Part shown: in pieces, positions 1-12,730 of the stretch
Position numbering within the stretch: the first letter of the stretch is position 1
Layout: the number at the start of each line of letters is the position of its first letter
From: Gavia stellata
Taxonomy: Eukaryota; Chordata; Aves; Gaviiformes; Gaviidae
NCBI RefSeq assembly: GCF_030936135.1
Contig: NC_082595.1
Span: 66,950,716 to 67,014,715 of the forward strand
Direction of reading: 5' to 3'
Length of the DNA stretch: 64,000 nucleotides
The notes under the pieces: generated by a model
What the model was told of the DNA's origin: nothing
The model's input: the letters and a program-made list of their open reading frames with translations, nothing else
Database searches by the model: none
Made by a program: the position numbers and the translations under genes

Positions 1-109
1 CAGGCAGGAGATCTTGGGGGCCCTACCAGAGTGGGAAAGACAAGGCAATATTTTTTGGAGCCTGGTCCCAGGCAGCTTCAGCTCATTTTAATCAAGGAGG
101 AATATGACT

Positions 110-141
110 TTCTTTTTCTTTTTTTTTCTTTTTTTTTTTTT
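110..141 (+). repeat. T-rich low-complexity run
   Basis: Runs of T broken by single C. Confidence 0.9.
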
Positions 142-630
142 AAACCCTGGGGGGGCATTGTAACCCTCAGCCTCTCCACTTTCAGTCTTGCCCTTGCTTC
201 AGACTGAGAACTGGTGTGATCTATTGTTAATGTTTGAATGGATTTCTGTTTGGGGTGGGATACCAAATGTAGGCTTGGTGAGCCACACAAAATAAATAAT
301 GGACGGGAAAGCTTGTTTTCCAGGCTGAAGTGTAGTGGGATGCGGAGTAGAGGTTAGTGAAGGAGGGGCTGGAAAGGTAGTTGGTTAAGATTTATTTGGC
401 AGACATGTACAACTATTCTGTTTGAATTGTATTTGAATTAATTAACTTCATCTGTGTAAACTGGGTCAGTATCCTGTAATTTCCTAAGGGTATGGCTGTA
501 TCAGGAAACTGAGTAGTCAGCAGAGCTGGTTGAATAGTTAAAATAACTGATTTACAAATATTTCCAGGAATAAAACCACTGAGTTTCGTTTCTTATGATT
601 TATAGGGCAATATAGGAAAATTTATCTTAC

Positions 631-810
631 CTGAAAAATGTCCTTTCTGTAAGAGGGGAAGTCCACAGCTCCTTGGGTTTTGCTCTCATACTTTCCGCTC
701 TCTGGAGGCAGAGCCAGGTTGGTCAAATGAGGCCATGCATCAGCAAGTCTCACAAGTTTCCAGTGCAACTTCATAGAAAGGAGTCCTTTACAGCTTAATT
801 CGCCGCTAAG
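631..810 (-). other. exon-like segment of unknown gene, 180 nt, phase 0 at both ends
   Basis: On the minus strand a pyrimidine-rich tract ending in TTTCTATCAG (AG at 811-812) is followed by 180 nt without a stop, then TTTCAG|GTAAGA (GT at 629-630), a near-perfect donor. The segment is exactly 60 codons, open in the frame that begins at the first exon base. The predicted peptide has a KLHWKLVRLADAWPHL stretch and ends SYRKDIFQ. I do not recognise the protein. A 60-codon open frame between two consensus splice sites is suggestive, but chance remains plausible, and it could be a lncRNA exon. No partner exon was found in the window. Confidence 0.25.
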
Positions 811-1991
811 CTGATAGAAAAAAAGAGATCCACACAAACAATATCTGCTGCAGAACAGTTTTAGCTTCCACAGCAACTGCTTTTATGTTCCATATCATCT
901 CTCATAAAGATATGTATGGATGGGAGGCAAAGAGAGCATTCACAATGAAAACATAAGGTATTTTGCAACTGTTTGCCTGACTCTGAACTGCCCTTCTTGT
1001 GCCAGGTGGGTAGATGAGTTTTCTGGCTGGAAGAAATTAAATGTATGTAAACGCCCTCCCAGGAAAGACCATAGGTTTACTACAATGCAGTACGCATTAG
1101 ATGTCAGGGGATGTAAGAAAATAGTGAATGCAAGAAGTATGTCTCACTGCCCTTCCTTGGAAAAAGAAAAAGAATATCAGTTCAAAAACAGTATGCCGAA
1201 TGTGCTGCTTCCTCCAGATAATGGCAGGATCTGAGGATGTTTGCCTGTATCATTCTGAGAACTTAAAAAAAGAATAAAAAAAAATCTTCATACATTTCTC
1301 TGTGTGTTGGAAAAGCGCTGCCTAGCCTGAAGGCTTCCATGGCTAATAAGGATAAGCACAAATATATAAAAGAGAAAAAGAGATTGATGACTTTTAAAAC
1401 TTTGGCAAAGTATTGATTTAGTCATCTAATAACTGGAGCCTTACCAGCAGGGTGTTATTTTAATTTCTAATTAATGAGTAGGATTACAGATTATCATGAT
1501 GAGAGATTTCTGAATGAGATATTTCATTTACCTGCTTTTTAGAGGCTTTTTGATATCAGGGTTTCTCAAGGATTTGTAGAGGACTTTTTTTTCAGTGTTT
1601 GTTGGTTTTTTGTGTTTCGTATGTGGCTAAATAGAACATGACAGAAACTAACCAGTTTTAACCAGTACTACTTCTCCCAGATAAGACTATAACCTTAAAA
1701 CACATTCCTTAGTGAAATGATTGTAAGGCTAACAGCCTTCAAAGATTAAAATTTATCAGTATTTCTGAAAGACAAAAAAAAAGATAAAAGGTTGCCTAGT
1801 CAGTGAGTTTGATTTCCAGGTAGGAACTGTTTTCATTAATAGAGGTTTGAGAAACCTTCTATCTGGTTGTGAGAACTGCTCTGCAGCTTCACACAGTCTG
1901 TAGTGATCTAGAAACTGAGCTCATTTAACGTCTGTGGTAAATAAAAAAGACGTCCTTTTATTTCTAATACTATCTGTATTGCTAGATAAAT

Positions 1992-2010
1992 GAGAGAGAG
2001 AGAGAGAAGA
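1992..2010 (+). repeat. (GA)n microsatellite
   Basis: About eight GA units with a slightly degenerate end. Confidence 0.9.
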
Positions 2011-2334
2011 TCTTTGAACATGTCCTGTTTGCCGAGTGTTTTCTCAAGGTTGAAAAAAGTGTGGTGAGTCCATCTGGATAGCCTGGTTTATTTCTTTCTC
2101 TCATATCATCTTAATATCTTCTGTCTAAGAGTAAAATTTTGTGGATTACAAAACCAAGAAGAAATTTTGAGTGAATCTTGCATCTCAAAGGAATTACAAT
2201 ATGTAACCAGTATTTTCCTTCATCTTACGCCATCTTACTTTCTTCACGGACTCCAGACACAAGAGCAAAATGAAAGGCCTTGAAAATTAATTTCAAAGAT
2301 GAATGACCAGAAGTTTCCCTCTTTTTTTTTCTAG

Positions 2335-2612
2335 CAAATCAAAGCTATATCAGCAACAAGCTATATGGCCTTGCAGATGCAGACACAGATGTAGAGGTCT
2401 CTGAACCACTTCCGAAATTGGAAGCAGCACAGCCACATCAACATGACGCCCTATCGTAATTAACTAATGGCTATATGGCTGCCACAGCCCACTCTAATAT
2501 GTTGCACTGCTCTATGTGCTGTAGACAGATTGTATTTTGCTAAGTTTTTTGGCTATCTCTGCGTGCCACTGCAGTGCATGATACCAATGACAATAAAGTT
2601 GCACAGAAATGC
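2335..2612 (+). other. terminal-exon-like segment of unknown gene, with poly(A) signal
   Basis: A strong acceptor (pyrimidine tract, CTTTTTTTTTCTAG, AG at 2333-2334) is followed by 40 open codons from 2337 to a TAA at 2457-2459. About 130 bp later comes an AATAAA at 2592-2597. The peptide is acidic in the middle (LADADTDVEVSEPLPKLEAA) and its base composition is more GC-rich than the surroundings. I recognise no family. It may be the last exon of a gene or lncRNA running rightward from outside the window. The open length alone is not significant; the case rests on the acceptor, stop and poly(A) arrangement. Confidence 0.25.
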
Positions 2613-5600
2613 ATGAAAAGAACATATAAATCCTTGCAAAAAACTAAACCAGTGCAGAACAAAACTTGAATATGTTGTTCTCTCATTACGTTGCCCTAAG
2701 ATACATTTCTTCAATCTAATTCACGGCATGGTCTCAGGACCAGTAGTGATAAAAGAAGCAACATGGGCAGTGACGTTTAATTAAGTAAGTATTCATAGTT
2801 AAATTTTCAGACTTAAGCCTTAACTCATTTCCATCTTTTTTTCCTGTGGTTCTGTGTTATTTAGTGGTTTGTGACCAGTGCAACAAAACACCTCAACATA
2901 CGTTCAACAGTAACGTGTGTGTATTTCCATTGATTTCAGTGGGATTGCTGTCAGGTTCTAAACTGTGGTGCTGTGTTGACCATGTTAACACATAACACTG
3001 TATTTTAAGCAACAGTACTAATAAAAGTATAAATTAATTAAGAAATATGGCTAACTGAGATATTTGTGTTTGGCGATAGGAGTAGAAAGTATCCTCGGAA
3101 ACTTCCTAGTGGGAAGTTATAGAGCTTTGTTTTGACAGAATAATTTTGATGTTCTGGATAATAAAAGAACAAAGCTTTGTAATGTGCTGGCTTGTTGGAC
3201 TAAAATAGGGGTGATTTATTAGGTTTGTATTTTGATAAGATATTTGGGAGGTTTAAGCTGTGCTGATTTCAAAGATATTGATACCGTGTTTGTACAATAG
3301 CTGTGACCTTAATGATGCTGACAAAATCGATACAACTTATGTGCATGTTAATTGATATTAAACAGTAGAATAAGAGGTACCAAACCCATTGTGAATACGT
3401 TATTCTGATAGTTGTAACATATATGCATACATATTTATATATGTATATATCTTCATGAAAGTAAGGCATAAGTGGAAGATTTAAGAAAAATTGTTTTGGA
3501 GCACATTTGATAACTGCTCAACATTTTATTCTACCGTACCAAGCAGGTGTGGGCATGAAAGGGTTAAAAATTGATTCTTACATTGTATGTAAGAAGGCTT
3601 CTTAAATTTTTGTTGTGAAAAATGATAATGATGCCTTCCACTTACTTAACACCGTAATATTTGAAATAATTACAGGCGAATAATTGTTTCTTTTAATTTC
3701 ATTTGTTCTGTGGCATCCTTGTTCACAAACCAATGGGAAACAGGAATATAATGAATATTAGTAAAAGCTCAAAATATTGTTTCGGCTTTACAAAAATGTT
3801 GTACTGCAGTTTTACTGAACATGCAAAAAGAAAAAAAGTAAGTATCTTTTTGACCTAAAGCTAGGATATTTTTTACAGTAGCATAAAATGGGACTGTAGT
3901 TACTTGCATGTACAATGTCAATAAATCATTTTAAAAAATCCAAAAAAAACAACAACAAAACCCATTTTTTTCAGTGTTTCCAAATCCTGTGTCTGGCAAC
4001 TACACTATTAGTTACTAACTACCCTGCAAGACTGATCACCTTTGCAGAAGGTGGGCTGCAGAGTGGCTTTGGTGGGCTGCAGAGTTTATCATAAGCTGCT
4101 TATCTCAAGGACAGTCAAATAGATATTATGGTCACAAATACTGTATTTTAATAATCAATGTTTGATACTAGAAAATTACTTTGGTTTCTGGGATCCCACT
4201 GTGTTTACTTAAAGAGCATTTGAATTCTATTTGGTCTAACGATTTACACATTTCCAAAGAGCTTTTAAACTTCTTTTCTGTACTGTAGAGTAATGCAGAT
4301 CAGACAGCCCACTTCCTCCCTAGCAAAGGGGCTTTTGTTTGTTATCCTGTGTTCCTTAGGCATTTCTTGATGAGGAAAAGAAACCCTGTGCAAGTCAATT
4401 TGTTCAATTGACTGAAGTATGCACACAGATTTAAGCACACAAGTAGAGTTACTGAAGACATCCAGACTTTTGTTTCTAAGTGTGATGGCTGCTTCTACTG
4501 AAAAGTTATTCCTTATAAATATTTCATGTATGAAAGTGCTTGCAAATTATTTTTCTTCCCACCCAGGAGGTAAAAGAAAATTGTATTCCATGTGAAAGAC
4601 CTAGTATTTAAATCCCTTTACTGATAGCACTTATGAACTTTCTTAACTTTATGCAAAAATTTATCAGTTTTATCCCATTTCCTAGCATAAGATCTTTCCC
4701 ATGTCCTGCTGGGGAACTGCTGAGCATCCTGTCTTTTAGCTTTTCTCTGGTCTTCCCTCAATTACTGAGCAGCTCTACTCTCATATTACCTTAACTTAAT
4801 AGAAAGGAAAGGAACACGTCTTTCCAGAATAAGATGGAGCTGAAGGATTGCTTCAGAATGATGAGAAATACTGGTTTTCTGGAGGTTACCAAAAACTTCC
4901 TTAATAGAACAAAAAGTGAGAAAAGGCAGAAGCAGGCTGTATTCAGAGAAGAGGCACTCTAAAATAGAAAGATACCTCTAACTAATGACAAAAGGATGAA
5001 ATAACTGAGGAGAAATATCAGTCTGAAATAACTGGATAAAAGAAGAAACAAGGAAGAGGAGTAATTTTGAAGAAAAAAATCTAGTGAGGTAAAGAACATG
5101 CAGAAGGTAGATGTGACAACGAGAGGTGGAGGACATCATCAGAGACAAAGATGCATCAGGCACTAAGGGACCCATGATATCATATACAGAAGGAAAGGGA
5201 GAGGAGGAGAAACATGGAAATACTGATAACAAATAGTCTTAAACTATTGAAAAGAGCCCTACATGGATTAGATGCTTGATTTGGTATATTTATAAATCCC
5301 TTTCTAAAGTTATTTCTGTCAAGAATCCCTGTTTATCTCCAAGGCCTACCAGATAATCTTATGGCAATATTTAATGCCAAGGTACTCTCTAATATTCCTA
5401 GATGTTTTATTTTTATTTCTATTTCTATAAATCGTATCTTTTTATGAAAACACTTTGTACTTCACCACATTTTTCCTGATTTTTATTTAGCACTTTTCAT
5501 ATTAAAATAATTGGGAAAAAAACTTTCTTTTCTTCTTGGCATGTGTCACTGCTATTGAAATGACAAGGCTATTATCTTCTATTCTTTTAATCGGTTTTAT

Positions 5601-5744
5601 ATCGTGATGGGATAACTGCAAGCTGTTCTTCTAGTATCAATGATCTTTGGGCTATTGCATCTTTTCCCCCTTCCTAATTAAACTTGCTGAGTTGTAGATC
5701 TGTGGCCCAGCTGGTGTCAACAACAAGGATTCAGCTTTTATGAC

Positions 5745-6060
5745 CATGGAACCCTCCTTAAGAATCGAGGATTGCTAGGAAGAGGCAGGATCTACCTGAG
5801 CAATTGGACAAAAAAACATATTTGCCCGCAGGCTGAGCAACATTGTGAGCGGAGCTTTAAACTAAGAGTGATGGGGGAGGGAGATAGTAACCCACAATCA
5901 AATGTGGAAGTGTCAAATGCTGGACTAGGTCGGCAAGGAAAGGGTGCAGGGGGTTGTGGATAAGAGCCCTCAAGTTTGCAGATGATACAAAACTGGGAGA
6001 AGTGGTTGATAGACCAGATGGCTGTGCTGCCATTGTGATCTCTATCAGCATGAAAAATAC
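5745..6060 (+). mobile_element. old CR1 LINE fragment, internally deleted
   Basis: From 5965 the + strand encodes KFADDTKLGEVVDR and then GCAAI, which matches the reverse transcriptase FADD region of CR1 ORF2 (the catalytic Asp pair is present). The preceding 5745-5960 resembles the CR1 region upstream of ORF2, including a CTTTAAACTA stretch followed by a purine-rich tract. The jump from that region directly into the reverse transcriptase motif implies a large internal deletion. Frames are broken. The RT part is confident, the 5' part less so. Confidence 0.6.
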
Positions 6061-8300
6061 AACTCTAGCATTTAATTTCAACTTCTATGCATCAAAAATC
6101 CAACAGTAATCCGTCTTTTAAAGGCTACGAGGCTAGACTTAGCCTACTACACCTCCCTTGGTCCCCCAGGAAAAGCAGCATTTCCCAGCAGTGAGAAGTG
6201 GCTCTGGAGAGGAATAGCCTGGATGGAGGCTCCTGGAAGGAGTAGAGGTGGCTGCCTTTTGTGGGATGCCATAATACCCTCCAGGTTTGGTTTAAGTGAT
6301 GGGAAGTAACTGCTTCTGCTTGAGCAGCTCCGTGCAAAGGGCAGAGCTGAAGGCTGGGCTTGGACAGGCTTGGATGGGCTGTGGCACTCCCGAAAGCAGC
6401 ACGCTGGACTGCCATGCTGCTGCCTGTGTAACAGAGAAAAGGAAATTCATAAAAGCAGCAAAATATAGTGCTTTCAACATAGACACAGACACATGTGAAG
6501 AACTGATGAGGTCCTAGCTCTGGATGCTTCATACAGGGTTCATGAGCTGCTACTAACAGTCTGCACTAAGGAATGTGCTAGTGATTAAATGAGACTGCTG
6601 CGGGCTGCTTGAAATGGTGGGGGACATGTTTACCAAAGCATGGGGAGGACCATATTTGCTAGTTTATCCTCACACAAGGCAATGGCCCTGCGGTTTTCCA
6701 CAGCTGAGGGAAGGCAGGAGAAGGGATTGGGGGGTAATATACCCAAACCCTTAGACTAAAGAGAGTTCATCCTGAAATTAAGGCACGCAAATGTAGGTTT
6801 CTCCATAGATTTCTTTCTACGTATCATTGATAAATTGTAAGCTTTATATATGCTGCAATACAGAAAGCTTTTATGATTTTTTCAGTCACTGTAGTTTAAT
6901 ACTTGGTAATCTCTTTTATTAAACTGTCCAGATTGTTTTGGAACAGTGCATTTCTGAAGAACAAACATCATGTTGTTTACATGAATGTACGTCTTATATT
7001 TGCCAGTGACTCTGTGTACCTCAGTTTCTTTAAACCTGTTTCTAAAACAGTGACTAATGATGAAATAAACTACATCTGTAGTAACCTGACAAGCCATTAA
7101 ATCACTTCGTAAAATGGCACACAGCAGCAGATAAATGGCAGAAAATTAGAGACATAGAATAACAATTTACTTACCAGTTTTGAACTGTTCAGCATTTTAG
7201 CTACAGCTTCTCCTCTGTATTATGCTTTTTATTGGAAGCTTTTTATTGGAAGCTTTTTAAGACTCTGTTCTTCCATAAATTCCTTTGTAAATCAGATATT
7301 TTCATTTTCCTAGAAGTAATTTTATTGAAGGATGTTATAGAAATCATGCCTCTACTGTGTTTTTCCTGGGATAGCTACAGCTGTGTAATTAATAGTTCTA
7401 TTATAGTGGAATAATCCTATTGAACAAACACTAATCAACTTTTTAGGTTTGGTTTGGCCTTAAAATCTGCAACCCATTTTTTACCATATTCTTCCTACCA
7501 GGCAGAGATTACTTCACTTATTGACACTAGCCTGTTATTCACATAGATTTTTTTCAGATTCAGCAGTTGGTAGGAGGTATTTTTCTCAGTAGATGCCTTT
7601 TGGCTTCTGATGTGCCAACCCAGTTTCCAAGTGGCTTTGCTAAGGAGAAGTATTTAGAATGGGACCAAGTGGGCAGTCTTGTTATTGCTGTTTGCTGAGG
7701 AACTCCCCGGGAGCTCAGCCTTCTCAATTTGAAGGTAAACTTTGCAGATCATATGGCAGAATATTTATTCTGAAAGAACTAAAATAAGCAAGAAACTTTT
7801 TTATTCAGCCGGTTCCTCACACTAGTCATCAGGTTTCGTTACAGGAACTTTTTAGGATATGCTATTGAAGATTACTTTAGAATTAAACTAAGCTAAACTG
7901 AGTTTCTGAAGTTTCTTTTAGACTTACCTTACTGATATGGGCTATAAGGGCTATCCACTAAGAAGCACGTACGTTTACTGAGAATTTTAGTTTTGTTGAA
8001 AATGCAGCAATAATTAAAGAAGAAACTTTAAAAACATAATTTTGGCTATCATAACTAAAATGAACTGCAGACTAAATCCAGCACTACATAATTTCATTTG
8101 AATATTTTTAAACTACAAATTAGTGAAAACAGTGCTGACCTGAGAGTCAGCATATTTAAAGGAGATAAGTTAATAACTTAGTACAGGCCATACCTTTTCT
8201 TTTTAAATCTAAGTGGATGAATGAAAAGTTGGTTGAATGAACATAGTGGAGAAAGTTATGCCTGTTCATTGTCAAAATGGAAGAGTACACTGAGTGGGGT
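6061..8300. other. non-coding DNA, nothing recognised
   Basis: Short frames occur on both strands at 6125-6532, but they overlap each other and lack domain similarity. A 14-bp unit GCTTTTTATTGGAA is repeated twice in tandem at 7224-7251. Confidence 0.5.
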
Positions 8301-8382
8301 TTTGCAGTTTGCAAGGGACACAAGGCCTGTCCTGAGCCTGATAGCTTTCATTTTATTTGCCATTCGGGAGGCATCAAAATGT

Positions 8383-9060
8383 CTATTAATTTGCAGATGA
8401 TGCAGGAAGTATGGCAAGTACATTAGAGGTTAGGGTTAGAATTTAAAATTATCTTGACAAACTGGAGGAATGATCTGAAAAAAATAGGATTTAATTCGAT
8501 AAGAACAAACAGAAGATACCATGGTTAGACACAAATAATCAGTAGCACAAATGTAGTGTGAGAAAAAAATGGCTACCAGTCACATAGAACATGGTCAAGA
8601 TATTATGGGGGATTGTGAGTTGAAAGTGACTCTTGTCTTAGAAAAATTAAAGGAGGAGTTAGTGGGACAAAAGCAGGGATAACTGCCAAGAAATGTGAGG
8701 CAATCTTTCCACTCTGCTTAGCTGGAGTGCTGCATCCACTTTGTGACAGTACTCCTCAAAGAGGATGTGAACCAAGTGAGACACTCTGCCGTACAGCAAT
8801 GATAATCACTGTGGGCTTAGTAATATAAACATTGAGAAAATACTAAAGTAGGCTTGGGGAGGAATCTGAGAAAAGGAAAAGAATAACCTGATCCCTGTTA
8901 CACATGGGTATAGAAGGCAGAAACATTTGGCCTAAATTAAAATAAGAAAACTATACATTGGAAACACTTTCTAATGGAAGGATGATAACTGATCCCCTGG
9001 ACTATTCAGAGTCCGTGTCTTTGCTTCTGACTTCGGAAGTCTTCAAGAACAGGGTGAACA
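8383..9060 (+). mobile_element. ancient CR1-like LINE fragment
   Basis: The order of weakly preserved blocks fits the 3' third of CR1 ORF2. A TTTGCAGATGATGCAGGAAG block (RT FADD region) comes first, then a LDKLEE/W-like stretch near 8455, an NRDKC-type region near 8490, and near the end a TTGGAAACACTTTCT...GTCTTCAAGAACAGG tail-like block. Many indels and stops show it is old. No terminal octamer repeat is visible. Confidence 0.5.
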
Positions 9061-12000
9061 TGTGAATCAGGAGTGACAGGTACAGTTGTTCCCTATAGAG
9101 ATTTTTCCAACATTTTTTTTTCTGTGATGTTTTTGCTATAAAAATAAGTTCTTTATTAACCTTCCCATTAACACGCAAGAAAAACAGGTTAAAGTATTTT
9201 GAACGTTGGCAGATTTACAGACTGATGTAATATAAATTCATGTCTTAATAAGATTGTATTCCAAAATTAATATTTGGGAAATAGCCCAGATAAACATTAT
9301 AAAGGGCAACAGAAAAAGTGTTTGCATTTTATCATCTTTGTGGGTAGATTGTTATTTAAAATAATGATGGTAACTAAGAGTTAATGGCTGTAAAACTCAT
9401 TTTGTTTGCAGCTGTTTTGTTTTTGTTATTTGATACCCATGCTGAGCCTTTCAAGAGAGCGAACACAGTTAAGTTACAACTTTCTGTATCAATTTCGTCT
9501 TTTTTATTTTAAGTAACTCCTCTGTGTTTTTCCTTTTAGGTTGTGCCATTCAGATGACACAGACTAGTGACTCATCCAAAAGTATCCTGCTGACAGAACT
9601 TCATAACCCTTCAGCATATGTTTGGGAACAGAACAAATTTCTAGGAATTTAAAGTTATCTTTCCTTCAACTTTTGTGAAAAAACTTTTAAACACTATAAA
9701 GGATCCTGAAAGTAAATTCTGGTTTCTGGTAGAGAGCGAGGGGATCCTGAGAAACAGAAGAGTGCTTGAATTCAACAACCAAACCTGTCCAGGAAACTAT
9801 ATATACCTGCGATAGTTATGGGTTCTAGCAATTCTCATGCTCACCAAATAAGGTCTAAGCCCAGGGTTTTACTGAAATGGAAAAATGTCTAGAGCAGCGG
9901 TAGCCAAAGAAAAATTTGAGTATTGCTGCAGAGGGACAAACTTGAAGAAATCAGGAACTTCTGCTAGATATGTGCAGGCATACACTATTGTGACTGCTAA
10001 CACGTCACATCTCTCCATTGACCTCAACCTTTCTTTTGACAACTGTGTATCTGTGTCTACTTTAATCCTCCCTATGTGCTGTGTGTGTCTTTTGTAATGT
10101 GTATTGTTATGGAAACCACAGAGGAAACAGGAGAAACAGAGGAACTGTAAAATTGGTCTTCATAGCTGGAGGTTACGTGGAGATTGTAGTATTTGGAAAC
10201 ACACAGCGCTGTAGGTCATTTGCTTTTCTGAATTCTTCATTGTCTGTCTTTACCAAAAGTAACCAATCTACTTTTCCTTTTTCTCTTCCTCCTCTCCTGC
10301 ATTCACAAAATAAAAATCTAGCAATTGGGAGAGGTCAGTGCATAGATAGAAACTTGTGGCTGAGCCTTAGTTCACATGGGAATGACGCAAAGATAGCTGG
10401 AAGGGAAATTAACCAATGAATCTGGTAAGGAAATTATTCTCAGTTCAAGGAGCAGATGTGTTTTTGCTGTTTTCTGTTACACTTTAAAATGGGGGGATTT
10501 GTTTTGATACCCAAGTAGTGACTATACAGTGAAAATTGTTCTGATTCATTTTGATATCATCCACATACTCTAAAAATTCATGCATCCTTGTGATTGTATG
10601 CATCCTCTGACTGTAGACTTTGCCTTCACAAGGTTAGATTACTCTCACAATCTCCACATGATTTAAATCCATCTGGAAACTAAAGCTAGTGTAAAATCTG
10701 GCTGCCTCAAAACTGGCTGCTCTTCTAAGAACGTATTGTGTCTTTATGGAATTCAGTGCACTTTTGCCATATGATCTCCATTGGCTACCACTAGACATTT
10801 GGGTGTTTTGACCTTTTAAGCTCTAAATGACTGTGTACCCAAGAGACTAGCCTCCTCTTGTGTTATTCCTGAGCCAGCTGCAAGCAGCAGGCATGCTGGA
10901 TTCCTTTTCATCTACCGAAGAGGGAAATCTTGGCAAAGTGTTGGGGTGCTTATTCAGACTGCAAACGTGATCACCTAGTTAGTCCTAACTTGCTCAGTAT
11001 CCTGAAATCTTTAATGTTTTGGCCTTAATCTTCAAAAGATTGTGGTACTAAACAGAATAAAAAAGCAAGTTGATTAATGGTTAGAAAGGGCAGTCTGTCT
11101 GAATCTTTGATGATTTTCTAATTGGGGACCAGATGGAATTGCTTCAGATTAAATAGCGCATCTTTTCTTAAGTAGAGAGAAAGACATGTTGTAAATGTGC
11201 AGCTCCCTTAATTTAGATTTGGGCTTCTTCTGTTCACGTTGCCTAAACCCCGTAGGTTATTGTGTGCTTTTTCTTCAAAGCCTTGTCCACCTCCCCTTTC
11301 CTTGTCTGCATCAGGCATCAGTTTCACAAATGTAGCTTGAAGGAACATGATGAAGTCTGAAGCTGGAGCACCTCTTTGGCAGCTGAGATTGGCATGAGAA
11401 GGGTTGAGATGAGGCACAAATATCCTCCAGCTGCTATGTACAAAGTCTACCAAGAATCAGCAAGGACATGGTGAAGTTTAGAGAAGTCAATTATGGTGGT
11501 GAAGCTGCCAACCTTAACATTGATGATGCCTGTCTCTCCTCTGGAGAACCACTGCCAGCAAGAACAAGGTGCACAAGAGTGTTGACTGCTCCGATCGGTC
11601 GTTAAGCTGGCACCAGACAAGATCAGGAAGTTGCGATCAGCTTCCTAACAGTCTCTCCTTTCTTTTTTTTCTTTTTTTTTTTTAACTCAGCTTCTGTTCC
11701 CAGAGTAAGAAAGCTGAAGCATAGTTCAATAGTACAAATGGATTTTTAAAAAATAGTCATAATGTGGCCCAAAATTATTTAGTAGATAAGATGGAGAATG
11801 TGCTAAACAAACACTAATTAGAAAACTGTTTGTTGCACAATGAGGGAGAATTGCACAGGAACATACAAAGAAGTCAAAAGGAAGACTGAAAAAGAGGTAA
11901 CAGGCCAGCAATAGTTACTAGCGGGTGGCTGGTCTTGAACTCAAAGGGTAAAATGAGTTATTTGGCACATAAGCTCTAAAAAGGATAACAACTCTAATAT

Positions 12001-12132
12001 CTAACTAAGCACATTAGATATTAGAAGTATATTTCTGTTCTCATCTACAACATGATATTGCTTTAGAAGGTATTCATTTCACTTGCTTAGGAAATAGAAT
12101 TGCTTTCTGATGAAATATTTATCAGAGGTATG
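9061..12132. other. non-coding DNA, nothing recognised
   Basis: No gene is supported. Overlapping frames at 9885-10097 and 10081-10419 lack domain similarity and splice context. A T-rich run lies near 11662-11685. Confidence 0.5.
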
Positions 12133-12137
12133 CTCAG
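12133..12137. repeat. 5-bp target site duplication, left copy
   Basis: CTCAG immediately before the LTR TG end, identical to the right copy at 12726-12730. Confidence 0.9.
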
Positions 12138-12725
12138 TGTGCTGGTTTTGGCTGGGATAGAGTTAATTTTCTTCATAGTAGCTAGTATGGGGCTGTGTTT
12201 TGGATTTGTGATGAAACCAGTGTTGATAACACAGGGATGTTTTAGTTACTGCTGAGCAGTGCTTACACAGAGTCAAGGTCTCTTCTGCTTCTCACACCAC
12301 CCCACCAGCGAGTAGGCTGGGGATGGGCAAGAGGTTGGGAGGGGACACAGCTGGGACAGCTGACCCCAACTGGCCAAAGGGATATCCCAGACCATAAGAC
12401 ATCATGCTCAGCAATAAAAGGCTGGGGAAAGGAGGAGGAAGGGGGGACATTTGGAGTGATGGCGTTTGTCTTCCCAAGTAACCATTACGCGTGATGGAGC
12501 CCTGCTTTCCTCGAGATGGCTGAACACCTGCCTGCCCATGGGAAGCGCTGAATTAATTCCTTGTTTTGCTTTGCTTCCTGTGCAGCTTTACCTATTAAAC
12601 TGTCTTTATCTCAACTCATGAGTTTTCTCACTTTTACCCTTCCGATTCTCTCCCCCATCCCACCTGGGGGGAGTGAGCAAGCCACTGTGTGGTGCTTGGT
12701 TGCCGGCTGGGGTTAAACCACGACA
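12138..12725 (+). mobile_element. avian ERVL-type solo LTR, complete
   Basis: The element starts TGTGCTGGTTTTGGCTGGGA and ends GGTTAAACCACGACA, so it has TG...CA ends. It is flanked by an exact 5-bp duplication CTCAG (12133-12137 and 12726-12730). A 5-bp target site is the usual length for class III (ERVL) elements. The sequence matches an LTR family I know to be very common in neoavian genomes. It is 588 bp. A TATA-like AATAAAAGG lies at 12413-12421 and an ATTAAA poly(A)-type signal at 12594-12599, which supports + orientation. No gag, pol or env sequence adjoins it, so it is a solo LTR left by recombination. Confidence 0.92.
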
Positions 12726-12730
12726 CTCAG
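12726..12730. repeat. 5-bp target site duplication, right copy
   Basis: CTCAG immediately after the LTR CA end, identical to the left copy at 12133-12137. Confidence 0.9.

Larger units (their letters stand above)
1..5744. other. AT-rich non-coding DNA around two exon-like segments
   Basis: Apart from the segments at 631-810 and 2335-2612, I see no supported gene. There is a T-rich low-complexity run at 110-141, a (GA)n run at 1992-2010, and a short duplicated GGTGGGCTGCAGAGT near 4050-4085. The open frame at 920-1234 (104 codons) has no recognisable domain. Confidence 0.6.

Noticed and set aside
920..1234. 104-codon + strand frame as a gene
   Set aside because: No recognisable domain, no splice or poly(A) context, AT-rich surroundings.
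6125..6532. 135-codon minus-strand frame as a gene
   Set aside because: Overlaps frames in two other registers, no family similarity, and lies in repeat-flanked non-coding DNA.
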